Assembly: GCA_030019215.1 (NCBI GenBank)
Contig: JASEEZ010000018.1
Span: 1 to 38,540 of the forward strand
Direction of reading: 5' to 3'
From: Actinomycetota bacterium
Lineage (GTDB): Bacteria; Actinomycetota; Aquicultoria; Subteraquimicrobiales; UBA9087
Length of the DNA stretch: 38,540 nucleotides
The translations under genes were made by a program, and so were the position numbers. A model generated the notes under the pieces. It had not been told where the DNA came from. It ran no database searches and saw nothing but the letters and a program-made list of their open reading frames with translations. Of the stretch, positions 1 through 7,270 are shown one piece after another (within the stretch, counting starts at the first letter, position 1; the number at the start of each line of letters is the position of its first letter).

Positions 1-60
1 TTCTCGCCGTCGCGGAGCTATGGCGGAGCACGGTCGGCAAATAGGCCTCGCCGTCTGAAA

Positions 61-89
61 AAGTGTCAACTTGACTTGTTAATAGTCCA
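61..89. repeat. Dispersed 29-bp repeat, copy 1
   Basis: This 29-bp stretch matches 27222-27250 at 27 of 29 positions in the same orientation. The core TGACTTGTTAATAGTCCA is identical in both. GC-rich DNA with several CGCC/GCGG words precedes both copies. It may be the end of a larger non-coding element that runs off the left edge of the window. No transposase is visible. Confidence 0.6.
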
Positions 90-119
90 ACTTTAACCAT
101 TAACTATCGACTAAACTTT

Positions 120-204
120 TGGTGCCGAAGGCGGGAGTCGAACCCGCATGTCCGAAGACACACGATTTTGAGTCGTGCGTGTATACCAGTTCCACCACTT
201 CGGC
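120..204 (-). tRNA. tRNA-Leu (anticodon CAA)
   Basis: Read on the minus strand this is an 85-nt class II tRNA. The acceptor GCCGAAG pairs with CTTCGGC, the anticodon stem CACGA/TCGTG encloses the loop CTCAAAA (anticodon CAA, reading UUG), there is a long variable arm, and the T arm GCGGG-TTCGACT-CCCGC is intact. A discriminator A and an encoded CCA follow. Confidence 0.95.
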
Positions 205-285
205 ATCTTAGCACACTTACGTATCTAGTTTAGCATACAGCTCTCATTGCTTATAGTTACCAGCTCCCAGCCACCGGTCTGACAA

Positions 286-409
286 CCCGGCCTTACGGCC
301 TCGATAGCCGATGGCTCGCTCCCCCGCTGATGGCGGGGTCGCTCGATAGCATCTGGCTCGTTCGCTTTGCTCACTTGATAGCATATGGCTCGCTCCCTGC
401 GTTCGCTCG
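286..409 (-). repeat. Chain of hairpin modules, locus A (3' of glnA)
   Basis: Read on the minus strand, four modules follow each other: M1 (378-409), M2 (346-377), M3 (304-345) and a shortened M4 (about 286-303). Most start with CGAG, hold an imperfect hairpin, and are joined by linkers of the form AGC-N5-GCT or AGCC-ATC-GGCT that are themselves small hairpins. M1, M2 and M4 are near copies of modules in locus B (25666-25790). M3 exists only here and carries a CCCCGC-CATCA-GCGGGG stem. The chain has the same orientation as glnA and lies downstream of its stop codon. Confidence 0.7.
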
Positions 410-419
410 ATAGCATAAA

Positions 420-545
420 CCATCTGCCATCAGCCATCAACCATCTGCCATCTGCCATCAACCATCTGCCATCAGCCATCAGCCATCAACCATCTGCCAT
501 CAGCCATCTGCCATCTGCCATCTGCTATAAGCCATCAGCTATCAG
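420..545 (-). repeat. Heptanucleotide tandem array behind glnA (18 units)
   Basis: On the minus strand this is eighteen consecutive 7-nt units of consensus YWGATRG (CAGATGG, CTGATGG, TTGATGG and variants) with no phase slip. The array starts 11 nt after the glnA stop codon and runs into the hairpin chain. Open frames across it in both directions only translate the repeat and are not treated as genes. Confidence 0.85.
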
Positions 546-556
546 CCGCTTTCCCT

Positions 557-1885
557 TTACAGAATTGGGAGATATTTTTTCAATTCGTAGGAGGTGATCT
601 GTCCTCGGTATAGATCCCACTCTAGCTTCTTGTTTCTGATGAACCAGTTGAAAACTTGATCGCCAAGTGTTCTTTTTACCAGTTCGCTTTCTTCCATCTC
701 TTTGATGGCTTCGTAGAGATCCTCGGGCAGAGCTTCGATGCCGATTTTTTCCTTTTCCTCATTGGTCATCTCGTAGATGTTGTTCGTAACTGGCTCCGGC
801 AACTTGTAGCCCTTTTCGATCCCCTCAAGGCCAGCTGCAAGCATAACTGCGAAGGCAAGATAAGGGTTGCAGGCTGGATCGGGGCTTCTTAACTCGACCC
901 TGGTGGATTTCTCCTTACCGGGCTTATACATCGGGACTCTGACCAGCGCGGAGCGGTTTCTTTGCGCCCAGCAGATGTAAACGGGGGCTTCGTAGCCAGA
1001 GACCAAGCGTTTATAGGAATTGACCCACTGGTTGGTTATTGCACAGATTTCCTTGGCATGTTTGAGCAAGCCAGCAACGTAAGCTTTAGCGGTTTCGGAG
1101 AGGTGATATTCGTCCTTTGGGTCGAAGAAGGCATTTTTATCGCCTTTAAGAAGTGATTGATGGGTGTGCATTCCGCTTCCGGCCTCGCCGAAGAGTGGCT
1201 TTGGCATAAAGCTGGCATGGACGTTGTGTAATTGGGCGGTCTCTTTGACCACTAACCTGTAGGTCATCACGTTGTCCGCCATGCGGAGTGCATCGGTGTA
1301 TCGGAGGTCAATTTCATGCTGGCTAGGGCCGACCTCGTGATGACTGCATTCCACCCCTATGCCGAATTTTTCCAGAGTAAGAACTGTTTCCTTTCTCAAA
1401 TCGATTGCCAAGTCAAGAGGAGTCATATCAAAGTAAGTTCCCTTGTCCAATATCTCCGGGCTTTCTGGACTCTGAAAGTAATAGTATTCGAGCTCTGGAC
1501 CTACATAGAAAGTGTAGCCCATTTCTTCCGCTCGCTTGAGGTTCTTTTTAAGGACGTAACGAGGGTCGCATTCATAAGGTGAACCATCGGGATTAAGAAC
1601 ATCACAGAACATCACCGCCACGTTTTGGCCACCGCTGCGCCATGGGAGAATTTGCAAGGTTGTTGGGTCGGGCATGGCCACCATGTCGCTTTCCTGAATT
1701 CTTGCAAACCCCTGGATGGAAGAGCCATCAAAACCCATTCCTTCGGTCATTGCTTTGCTCAATTCTTCAACCGTTATAGCAAAGCTTTTCAGAAAACCCA
1801 AAACATCTGTAAACCAAAGATGCACGAATTTAATCTTTTTTTCCTTGATCTCTCTCAGCACCTCTTCTTTGTGTTTGTCAGACAT
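557..1885 (-). CDS. glnA: Glutamine synthetase, type I
   Basis: Makes glutamine from glutamate, ammonia and ATP in the cytoplasm; this is the entry point of nitrogen assimilation. The product is 442 aa, the usual length for a type I enzyme. Visible motifs, in order, are GFDGSSIQGF, VGPSQHEIDLRY in the ATP/glutamate region, GSGMHTHQSL, and the arginine-rich NRSALVRVP and STRVELRSPD segments. The start is ATG at 1885, preceded by GGAGGAG; an open frame continues to a TTG at 1966 but lacks a ribosome site. A weak promoter, TTGTCT-N17-TAAACT on the minus strand with its -10 at about 1921-1926, lies upstream. It diverges from an NrpR-type regulator, which probably controls it. The 3' side carries a heptad array and hairpin chain in sense orientation. 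Confidence 0.96.
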   Translation of the reverse strand: MSDKHKEEVLREIKEKKIKFVHLWFTDVLGFLKSFAITVEELSKAMTEGMGFDGSSIQGFARIQESDMVAMPDPTTLQILPWRSGGQNVAVMFCDVLNPDGSPYECDPRYVLKKNLKRAEEMGYTFYVGPELEYYYFQSPESPEILDKGTYFDMTPLDLAIDLRKETVLTLEKFGIGVECSHHEVGPSQHEIDLRYTDALRMADNVMTYRLVVKETAQLHNVHASFMPKPLFGEAGSGMHTHQSLLKGDKNAFFDPKDEYHLSETAKAYVAGLLKHAKEICAITNQWVNSYKRLVSGYEAPVYICWAQRNRSALVRVPMYKPGKEKSTRVELRSPDPACNPYLAFAVMLAAGLEGIEKGYKLPEPVTNNIYEMTNEEKEKIGIEALPEDLYEAIKEMEESELVKRTLGDQVFNWFIRNKKLEWDLYRGQITSYELKKYLPIL

Positions 1886-2012
1886 TTTACTCCTCCAATC
1901 TCGAGCGCAGATTCGTAAATAGTTTAAAGCAATGACCTTTATCAGACAATGATTTATTTCGAGCAAAAGATCAAATTCCCGCTTTTTTATTTCAAAAAAA
2001 TCTAGGAAAAGC

Positions 2013-2041
2013 TTGACACGCAGGCAAGAATAGTATAGGTT
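2013..2041 (+). promoter_or_regulatory. Probable promoter of the NrpR-type regulator
   Basis: A consensus -35 (TTGACA, 2013-2018) is followed by weak -10 candidates: TATAGG (2034-2039) or TAGGTT (2036-2041). It lies directly upstream of the inverted repeat at 2042-2061 and about 30-55 bp before the start codon. Confidence 0.45.
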
Positions 2042-2061
2042 TACGGTAACCGATTGCCGTA
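2042..2061 (+). promoter_or_regulatory. Candidate operator in front of the NrpR-type gene
   Basis: Imperfect inverted repeat TACGGTA-N6-TGCCGTA, with six of seven arm positions complementary. It overlaps a second one, GGTT-N6-AACC (2038-2051). The four-base-N6-four-base layout recalls the GGAA-N6-TTCC operator known for NrpR of Methanococcus. It ends 6 bp before the start codon, so binding there would give autoregulation. Role inferred. Confidence 0.45.
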
Positions 2062-2067
2062 TAGAGG

Positions 2068-3057
2068 ATGAAGATGGATCAAGAGGTAGAGAGAAAAATC
2101 GTTGGCATCCTTAAGATTTTGAGCAAGGGAAAAGAACCCCTGGGAGCAAGCCTTATTTCCCGGCGCCTTAAAGATTTTGGCATCGACTTATCCGAGAGGG
2201 CAGTCAGATACCATTTAAGAATAATGGATGAAAGGGGTCTTACGGAAGGCCACGGAAAAGAGGGGCGAATAATCACAGAGAAGGGATTAGAAGAGCTGGA
2301 TAACGCACTTGTCTCGGATAAGGTTGGTCTGGTGAGTGCCAAGATTGACACTTTTTCCTATCTTACCTCGCTTGATCTCGAACGCAAGACCGGTAACGTC
2401 GTTACGAACGTCTCTCTTCTGAATAAGGACGATTTCAGGAAGGCCCTCAAGGCTATGAGGGATGTTTTTGAAGCCAAGCTTTGCATGAGTGATTTAGTGG
2501 CAGTGGTCCCTGAAAATGAGAGATTGGGGGAAGTTGAGGTTCCTCCAGGGAAGGTGGGTTTTGGGACGATCTGCAGTGTTACTTTGAATGGAGTTTTGGT
2601 TAGGGCTGGCATCCCCATCGATTCTAAATTTGGAGCCATTCTTCAGATGGAAGACTTCCGGCCCCTTCGCTTTACCGAACTCATTACTTATGAGGGTTCT
2701 TCCCTTGATCCGTTGGAAATTTTCATTAAGAGCCGAATGACCAGTGTGCGAGAGGCAGCTTTAACGGGCAGCGGGAAAGTACTGGCGGGTTTCCGGGAGG
2801 TTTCCGCGGCTGCCCTGGAGAGGGTCAATGAAGTTGTGGAGGGGCTAGAACAAATTGGAATTTACGGTGTTCTGGTGGTGGGCAGGCCGAGTCAGCCTGT
2901 TTTGGAGATGCCGGTTGGGATGGATAGGGTAGGCATAGTTGTCATTGGAGGGTTAAATCCACTTGCTTTGTTGGAAGAGGCTGGCATAGAGACTGAAAGC
3001 CGAGCGATGAGCACAATGATGGACTTTGGGAAACTCAAAAGTTTTTGGGAGCTTTAA
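2068..3057 (+). CDS. nrpR: NrpR-type nitrogen regulator (winged helix plus NrpR effector domain)
   Basis: Predicted transcriptional repressor. In methanogenic archaea NrpR represses nitrogen-assimilation genes and is released by 2-oxoglutarate. Residues 1-75 look like a winged helix (LSERAVRYHLRIMDERGL followed by a basic wing). The remaining 250 residues resemble the NrpR/DUF128 effector region, rich in VGFGTICSVTLNGVLV- and GMDRVGIVVIGGLNP-like segments. Only one effector domain is present at 329 aa, shorter than two-domain archaeal forms. It is divergent from glnA and followed by a glutamate synthase gene, which supports a role in nitrogen control. Start: ATG 2068; a second in-frame ATG at 2074 is also possible. 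The family call comes from recognition without a search. Confidence 0.75.
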   Translation: MKMDQEVERKIVGILKILSKGKEPLGASLISRRLKDFGIDLSERAVRYHLRIMDERGLTEGHGKEGRIITEKGLEELDNALVSDKVGLVSAKIDTFSYLTSLDLERKTGNVVTNVSLLNKDDFRKALKAMRDVFEAKLCMSDLVAVVPENERLGEVEVPPGKVGFGTICSVTLNGVLVRAGIPIDSKFGAILQMEDFRPLRFTELITYEGSSLDPLEIFIKSRMTSVREAALTGSGKVLAGFREVSAAALERVNEVVEGLEQIGIYGVLVVGRPSQPVLEMPVGMDRVGIVVIGGLNPLALLEEAGIETESRAMSTMMDFGKLKSFWEL

Positions 3058-3064
3058 GAAATCT

Positions 3065-3082
3065 TACGTGTTGTTGCACGTA
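3065..3082 (+). promoter_or_regulatory. Candidate operator in front of glutamate synthase
   Basis: Perfect inverted repeat TACGTG-N6-CACGTA. A second perfect pair of arms overlaps it: CGTATA (3079-3084) and TATACG (3096-3101), 11 nt apart. Together they cover both the -35 and the -10 of the promoter at 3074-3101. The TACG/CGTA outer arms are shared with the repeat before the regulator gene at 2042-2061, which suggests one protein acts on both. Confidence 0.5.
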
Positions 3083-3101
3083 TACTTTGTTGTGCTATAC
3101 G
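3074..3101 (+). promoter_or_regulatory. Promoter of the glutamate synthase gene
   Basis: TTGCAC (3074-3079), 16-bp spacer, then TATACG (3096-3101), with an upstream TG (TGC-TATACG) giving an extended -10. It lies about 110 bp before the start codon, so there is a leader of roughly 100 nt. No riboswitch fold was recognised in the leader. Confidence 0.5.
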
Positions 3102-3209
3102 AAGATGGGTTGAGCGCAGGTTTGTTCTAGGAGGTGAAGACATAAAGTTTGATTGGCTCCTAAGCTTAGCTTCGTTTAGAGATTCAAATCTAGTTGGGAG
3201 GGATTATTA

Positions 3210-4799
3210 ATGAATTTACAACAGCCAAACGCAAATGATGCTACACAAACTTCAAATCGTTCGCGGAGTGTTGTGCCTGCATCTGGGTTGTGTACTCGTT
3301 GCATGGATGGGTGCAGGGGTAACTGCGAAGTGTTCAAGGCATCCTTCCGGGGACGCGAAGTTCTTTATCCTGGACCTTTTGGGGAGATAACCGCTGGTGG
3401 AGATAAAGACTATCCGATTGACTATTCGCATTTGAATATTCAGGGATACGCCCTTGGAGCCAAGGGTTTGCCCAAAGGGGAGGAAGGCAACCCAGATAAC
3501 ACGCTTTTTACGATGGTTAATACCGAGACTAGGTATGGTTACAATCATAAAGTAAAAATGCGTTTACCTGTGTTTACTGGTGCCTTGGGCTCAACCGATA
3601 TTGCGCGCAAGAATTGGGAGCACTTTGCCGTCGGTGTCGCTATAAGTGGTATTACTCTTGTTTGCGGTGAGAATGTGTGCGGAATCGACCCTCAGCTTGA
3701 AAGGGATAAGAAAGGCAAGGTCATAAACTCGCCCGATATGAAGCGCCGCATAGAACAATATCGTCGTTATCATGATGAATATGGCGACATCCTCGTTCAA
3801 ATGAATGTGGAGGATACCCGGCTTGGGGTAGCTGAATATGTAATCGGTAGGCTTGGAGTGGAGACTATCGAGCTCAAATGGGGCCAGGGTGCAAAGTGCA
3901 TCGGTGGTGAAATTAGAGTAAATAGTATCGAGCGCGCTCTGGAACTTCAGAAGAGAGGATATCTGATTACCCCCGATCCATCGCTTCCGGAAAACCAGGC
4001 CGCTTTCAAAGATGGCGCATTACGCCATTTTGAAAGACACTCTCGTCTAGGGTTTATCGATGAAGAAGAATTTATGAAAGAAGTTGAGAGATTGCGCTCC
4101 CTTGGGGCAAAGCGAGTCACCTTAAAGACTGGTGCTTATCCGATGCGGGAACTTGCTATGGCCATTAAATGGGCTTCTCGGGCAAAAATTGATCTTTTAA
4201 CCATCGACGGTGCCCCGGGTGGTACGGGGATGAGCCCCTGGAGAATGATGGAAGAGTGGGGTGTCCCTACATTCTATCTACAGTGCATGACTCATGAGCT
4301 CTGCACCAAACTGGCAGAGAACAGAGAGTATGTGCCTGACATCGCCATAGCCGGTGGTTTCAGCAGTGAGGACCATATTTTTAAAGTGCTTGCTTTAGGA
4401 TCTCCTCACGTTAAAGCCGTTTGTATGGGACGTGCTTTAATGATTCCTGGCTTTGTGGGGAAGAATATCAATGCTTGGCTTAAGGAAGAAGATCTTCCGA
4501 AAACCGTCTCCAAGTTCGGCTCAACCAAAGAGGAGATTTTCGTCAATTATGAGACACTGAAAGCCAAGTATGGTAAGGAGGTTGATGAAATGCCTCTGGG
4601 AGCGATAGCGCTATACACCTTTACAGATAAACTAAGAGTTGGTTTGCAACAATTGATGGCTGGAAGTCGCAACTTTAATATACCGAGTATTTCTCGAAGT
4701 GACCTCATGGCTTTAACAGAAGAGGCAGCTAAGGTATCTGGAATTCCCTATGTGATGGATGCCTATCGCGAAGAGGCAATGAGGATTATCGAAGAGTAG
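3210..4799 (+). CDS. FMN-binding glutamate synthase-type protein (GltB synthase domain only)
   Basis: Probably forms glutamate from glutamine (or ammonia) and 2-oxoglutarate on FMN. The 529-aa chain carries the TIM-barrel synthase domain, with LKTGAYPM, the glycine-rich IDGAPGGTGMSP and IAGGFSSEDHIFK segments typical of the FMN site, and CMGRALMIPGF near the end. It lacks the glutaminase domain and C-terminal structural domain of full-length GltB. Near the N terminus are four cysteines (28, 31, 35, 39; CTRCMDGCRGNC), a possible Fe-S or metal site. ATG 3210 follows GGGAGGGA. The electron and ammonia donors are not encoded next to it. It could act on a related substrate; neighbours glnA, nrpR and nadE favour nitrogen assimilation. 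Confidence 0.82.
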   Translation: MNLQQPNANDATQTSNRSRSVVPASGLCTRCMDGCRGNCEVFKASFRGREVLYPGPFGEITAGGDKDYPIDYSHLNIQGYALGAKGLPKGEEGNPDNTLFTMVNTETRYGYNHKVKMRLPVFTGALGSTDIARKNWEHFAVGVAISGITLVCGENVCGIDPQLERDKKGKVINSPDMKRRIEQYRRYHDEYGDILVQMNVEDTRLGVAEYVIGRLGVETIELKWGQGAKCIGGEIRVNSIERALELQKRGYLITPDPSLPENQAAFKDGALRHFERHSRLGFIDEEEFMKEVERLRSLGAKRVTLKTGAYPMRELAMAIKWASRAKIDLLTIDGAPGGTGMSPWRMMEEWGVPTFYLQCMTHELCTKLAENREYVPDIAIAGGFSSEDHIFKVLALGSPHVKAVCMGRALMIPGFVGKNINAWLKEEDLPKTVSKFGSTKEEIFVNYETLKAKYGKEVDEMPLGAIALYTFTDKLRVGLQQLMAGSRNFNIPSISRSDLMALTEEAAKVSGIPYVMDAYREEAMRIIEE

Positions 4800-4867
4800 A
4801 TAATGATACTAAAGTAAGGGTTGGTGAAAGGGGCGAAGCCTCATTATAATTACAGACGGGTGATCGA

Positions 4868-5605
4868 ATGGAGACCGAGGAACTCTCAAGGAAGATCGTC
4901 GACTGGATAAGGAATAAGGTCGTGGCAGCGGATGCCAAGGGAGTTGTCTTTGGGCTAAGCGGTGGAGTAGATTCGGCCGTTGTTGCCCTTCTCTGCAAAA
5001 AGGCTTTCCCCGGTGACTTGCTGGCTCTGATAATGCCTTGCCGTAGTGCCAAAGAAGATGTCGAGGATGCACTTTCTTTTGCGCGGAAATTCGATGTGAA
5101 TCACCAATTGGTGGTCCTAGACGAATCGTACGATAAATTGGTGAGCGAGCTTGAGAAAGGTGGGTTTTGCGAGGGATTGGATTCCGGTCGGAAACGTTTG
5201 GCTTTTGCCAACATCAAGCCAAGGCTTCGAATGACCACCCTTTATTATTTTGCCAACTTGCTGAATTGCCTTGTGGTTGGGACGGGCAATAAGAGTGAAA
5301 TAATGGTCGGTTACTTCACCAAGCATGGGGATGGCGCGGCTGACATCTTGCCTCTAGGCAACTTATTGAAGACCCAGGTAAAGGAACTTGCACGTTATTT
5401 GGGGGTTCCAAGGGAGATTATCAATAAACCGCCATCGGCGGGTCTCTGGAGAGGCCAGACTGACGAAGCTGAAATGGGAGTGACCTATGAGGAGATCGAC
5501 GCTTTTTTGTCGGGGCGCGCCTCTGCAAATAAAAGCGAGAAAGTTAGCTTGATGATTAAAAGAAGCGAGCACAAAAGGGCGTTGCCGGATATCCCGGATT
5601 TTTAA
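4868..5605 (+). CDS. nadE: NAD+ synthetase, ammonia-dependent
   Basis: Last step of NAD synthesis: amidates deamido-NAD using ATP and ammonia. At 245 aa it has only the synthetase domain; the glutaminase domain of glutamine-dependent forms is missing. The ATP pyrophosphatase loop SGGVDS is at residues 31-36. GTGNKSEIMVGYFTKHGDGAADILPLG-type residues follow at about 139-160, and KPPSAGLW near residue 187. It starts 68 bp behind glutamate synthase and may share its transcript, fitting the local ammonia theme. The ribosome site before ATG 4868 is weak. A strong hairpin terminator follows the stop. Confidence 0.93.
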   Translation: METEELSRKIVDWIRNKVVAADAKGVVFGLSGGVDSAVVALLCKKAFPGDLLALIMPCRSAKEDVEDALSFARKFDVNHQLVVLDESYDKLVSELEKGGFCEGLDSGRKRLAFANIKPRLRMTTLYYFANLLNCLVVGTGNKSEIMVGYFTKHGDGAADILPLGNLLKTQVKELARYLGVPREIINKPPSAGLWRGQTDEAEMGVTYEEIDAFLSGRASANKSEKVSLMIKRSEHKRALPDIPDF

Positions 5606-5626
5606 GTAAGTGTTGGCCGGAAGTCG

Positions 5627-5661
5627 TTAAAGAGCCCCCGATTTAATCGGGGGCTCTTTAA
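5627..5661. terminator. Bidirectional terminator between nadE and hxlB
   Basis: Two 17-nt perfectly complementary arms separated by one base. The core is AGAGCCCCCGA pairing with TCGGGGGCTCT, and the outer arms are A-rich and T-rich, so both strands get a T-run. It lies between the convergent genes nadE (plus) and hxlB (minus). Confidence 0.93.
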
Positions 5662-5672
5662 TTCAAGCTCTT

Positions 5673-6242
5673 TTATTCAAGCATGGTGTGAGCGCGCCTC
5701 ATTGCTTCCTCGGTTATCTTGAGTTCGTGCATTAGGTCGGCGATGACGCATTCGAAGAAGCACATGGCGGAGAGTTCGAACAGGGAACCGAGAGGAGCGA
5801 TCGTCACCTCCCCTATCAGTTGCCGCGAATCGTAGCTTGTGATCTCGTCCTTCTTTCTTGGAAGGGGGATGTGAATGACGGAGTCGGCCAATTGTGCCAA
5901 CTCCGATTCTTTGTTTGCGGTTACCGCAACCACTTTCCCTCCCACATCTTTGGCAGTTTTTGCTATCTCCACGACGGTTTTGGTCTTTCCTGAACCCGAG
6001 ACGGCCACCAGGATGTCCTGCTTGCGCATGGCGGGAACGACTGTTTCCCCCACGACATAGGTTCTCTTTCGCAGATGGACCAGGCGCATTGCGAAGGCCT
6101 TGGCCACCAGCCCGCTTCTTCCTGCGCCGACGATGTAGACCCTTCGAGCTCCCTTGAGGATTTCGACGAACTTTTTGAAATCCTCCGAACTTATCTGCGT
6201 GGTAACGTGGTGGATTTTATCCAGAAGCTCTTGGTAGTACAT
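5673..6242 (-). CDS. hxlB: 6-phospho-3-hexuloisomerase
   Basis: Converts D-arabino-3-hexulose 6-phosphate to fructose 6-phosphate, the second step of the ribulose monophosphate pathway. The 189-aa product is a single SIS domain: VYIVGAGRSGLVAKAFAMRL near residue 35, AVSGSGKT at about 80-87, and the SLFELSAMCFFECVIADLM segment near the C terminus that is typical of this family. It lies 17 bp behind hxlA in the same direction, clearly one operon. Start ATG 6242. Confidence 0.92.
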   Translation of the reverse strand: MYYQELLDKIHHVTTQISSEDFKKFVEILKGARRVYIVGAGRSGLVAKAFAMRLVHLRKRTYVVGETVVPAMRKQDILVAVSGSGKTKTVVEIAKTAKDVGGKVVAVTANKESELAQLADSVIHIPLPRKKDEITSYDSRQLIGEVTIAPLGSLFELSAMCFFECVIADLMHELKITEEAMRRAHTMLE

Positions 6243-6259
6243 TTCTTCCCCGCGGTTCT

Positions 6260-6904
6260 TTAGTCTGGCCAGAGACGGTCGATTTTTTCCTTTATTGCCT
6301 TTGCGGCCTCTCGGGGGTTGTCCTTCTTGGTTATTCCGGCGCCCACGATGATGATCGCCGGCTGGAAATCGGCGAGTTGGTCCAGATTCTCCAGTTTGAT
6401 TCCCCCGGCCACCGCCAGGGTTATATTTTTTATGGTTGCGATCTCCTTGAGATCTTGAAAAGGGGTCTTTCCCTTGAGCTGCTCATCAATGCCCGTATGC
6501 ACGCAGAAATAATCGGGCCCGAGTCCCTTCAGTTGCCGTACCTTTGTCGACTTCTTTACGGTGCCCACCAGGTCCACCATGACCTGTTTTTCGTGAATCT
6601 TTGCTTCGAGAATGGCGGCCTCGATGGTTGAAGGATAAGTACAAGCCAGGACGGTGGTAATGTCCGCTCCGGCTCTGAAGGCCATACCCGCCTCCACCGC
6701 TCCTATGTCTGCTGTTTTTAAGTCGGCGGTCACCTTTTTTTCGGGGGCCAGCTTCTTTAATTTACTTACGATTTCTATTCCCTCTGCCTTAATAAGAGGC
6801 GTTCCGGCCTCCAAAATGTCCACGAAGTCTTTGACCTCCCGTGCCAGCGATAGGGCCTTTTCCCCATCGATGACGTCCAGAGCCACTTGAAGCAAAGGCT
6901 TCAT
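6260..6904 (-). CDS. hxlA: 3-hexulose-6-phosphate synthase
   Basis: Aldol condensation of formaldehyde with ribulose 5-phosphate; run backwards it supplies ribulose 5-phosphate from fructose 6-phosphate. The 214-aa barrel belongs to the orotidine-phosphate decarboxylase superfamily. The catalytic DLKTAD motif (D-x-K-x-x-D) is at 61-66, LEAGTPLIKAEG sits near residue 31, and AVAGGIKLENL and IIVGAGIT form the phosphate-binding end. ATG 6904 is preceded by GGGAGGG. The first gene of hxlAB. No other one-carbon gene lies nearby, so the direction of use (formaldehyde fixation or pentose supply) cannot be told from this window. Confidence 0.94.
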   Translation of the reverse strand: MKPLLQVALDVIDGEKALSLAREVKDFVDILEAGTPLIKAEGIEIVSKLKKLAPEKKVTADLKTADIGAVEAGMAFRAGADITTVLACTYPSTIEAAILEAKIHEKQVMVDLVGTVKKSTKVRQLKGLGPDYFCVHTGIDEQLKGKTPFQDLKEIATIKNITLAVAGGIKLENLDQLADFQPAIIIVGAGITKKDNPREAAKAIKEKIDRLWPD

Positions 6905-7221
6905 TCATTCCCTCCCTTCAGAAGATGTCAATTTTATTAAATCATAATCAGAGGTTGGAGGAAAGGATTTAGATAGACGCTAGCCACCAGGTGCCAGAAG
7001 GCAGAGAGCGGAGAGCAGTGAGAGTGAGCACAGAGCACAGAGCGTAGAGACAAAAGATTTTTCTCTAAGCTCTAAGCTCCGAGCTCTAAGCCGGTGTGTT
7101 AACTGTCAACTAATTTCTAATAACGAATTCCAAATAACCAATAGCGACATCTGTCATTCGACATCCGACAATGCGGGAAACAAGAAACCAGGCACGAGGC
7201 ACACTGTGGTGGGCGAGAGGT
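6905..7221. other. Repeat-rich intergenic region between hxlA and polA
   Basis: No gene is seen. From about 7002 to 7053 there is a purine-rich stretch with a 7-nt rhythm on the plus strand (GAGCGGA, GAGCAGT, GAGCACA, GAGCACA, GAGCGTA), with one phase slip. A 23-bp word at 7069-7091 is repeated exactly at 24532-24554. The words TAATAACGAATTCC and CCAGGCAC also recur upstream of gap. It appears to be accumulated dispersed repeats. Confidence 0.7.
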
Positions 7222-7250
7222 TTGTCAAACTTTATTGGGGACTGTACAAT
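7222..7250 (+). promoter_or_regulatory. Promoter of polA
   Basis: TTGTCA (7222-7227), 17-bp spacer, TACAAT (7245-7250). Transcription would start near 7257, leaving only about 14 nt before the ATG, which includes GGAG. Confidence 0.65.
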
Positions 7251-7270
7251 TTAAAAGGAGCTGCAAGGGA

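Noticed and set aside
225-597. Frames of 84 and 70 codons in the glnA 3' region
   Set aside because: Repeats of MADGRWL and INHLPSA type are the translated heptad array on the two strands.
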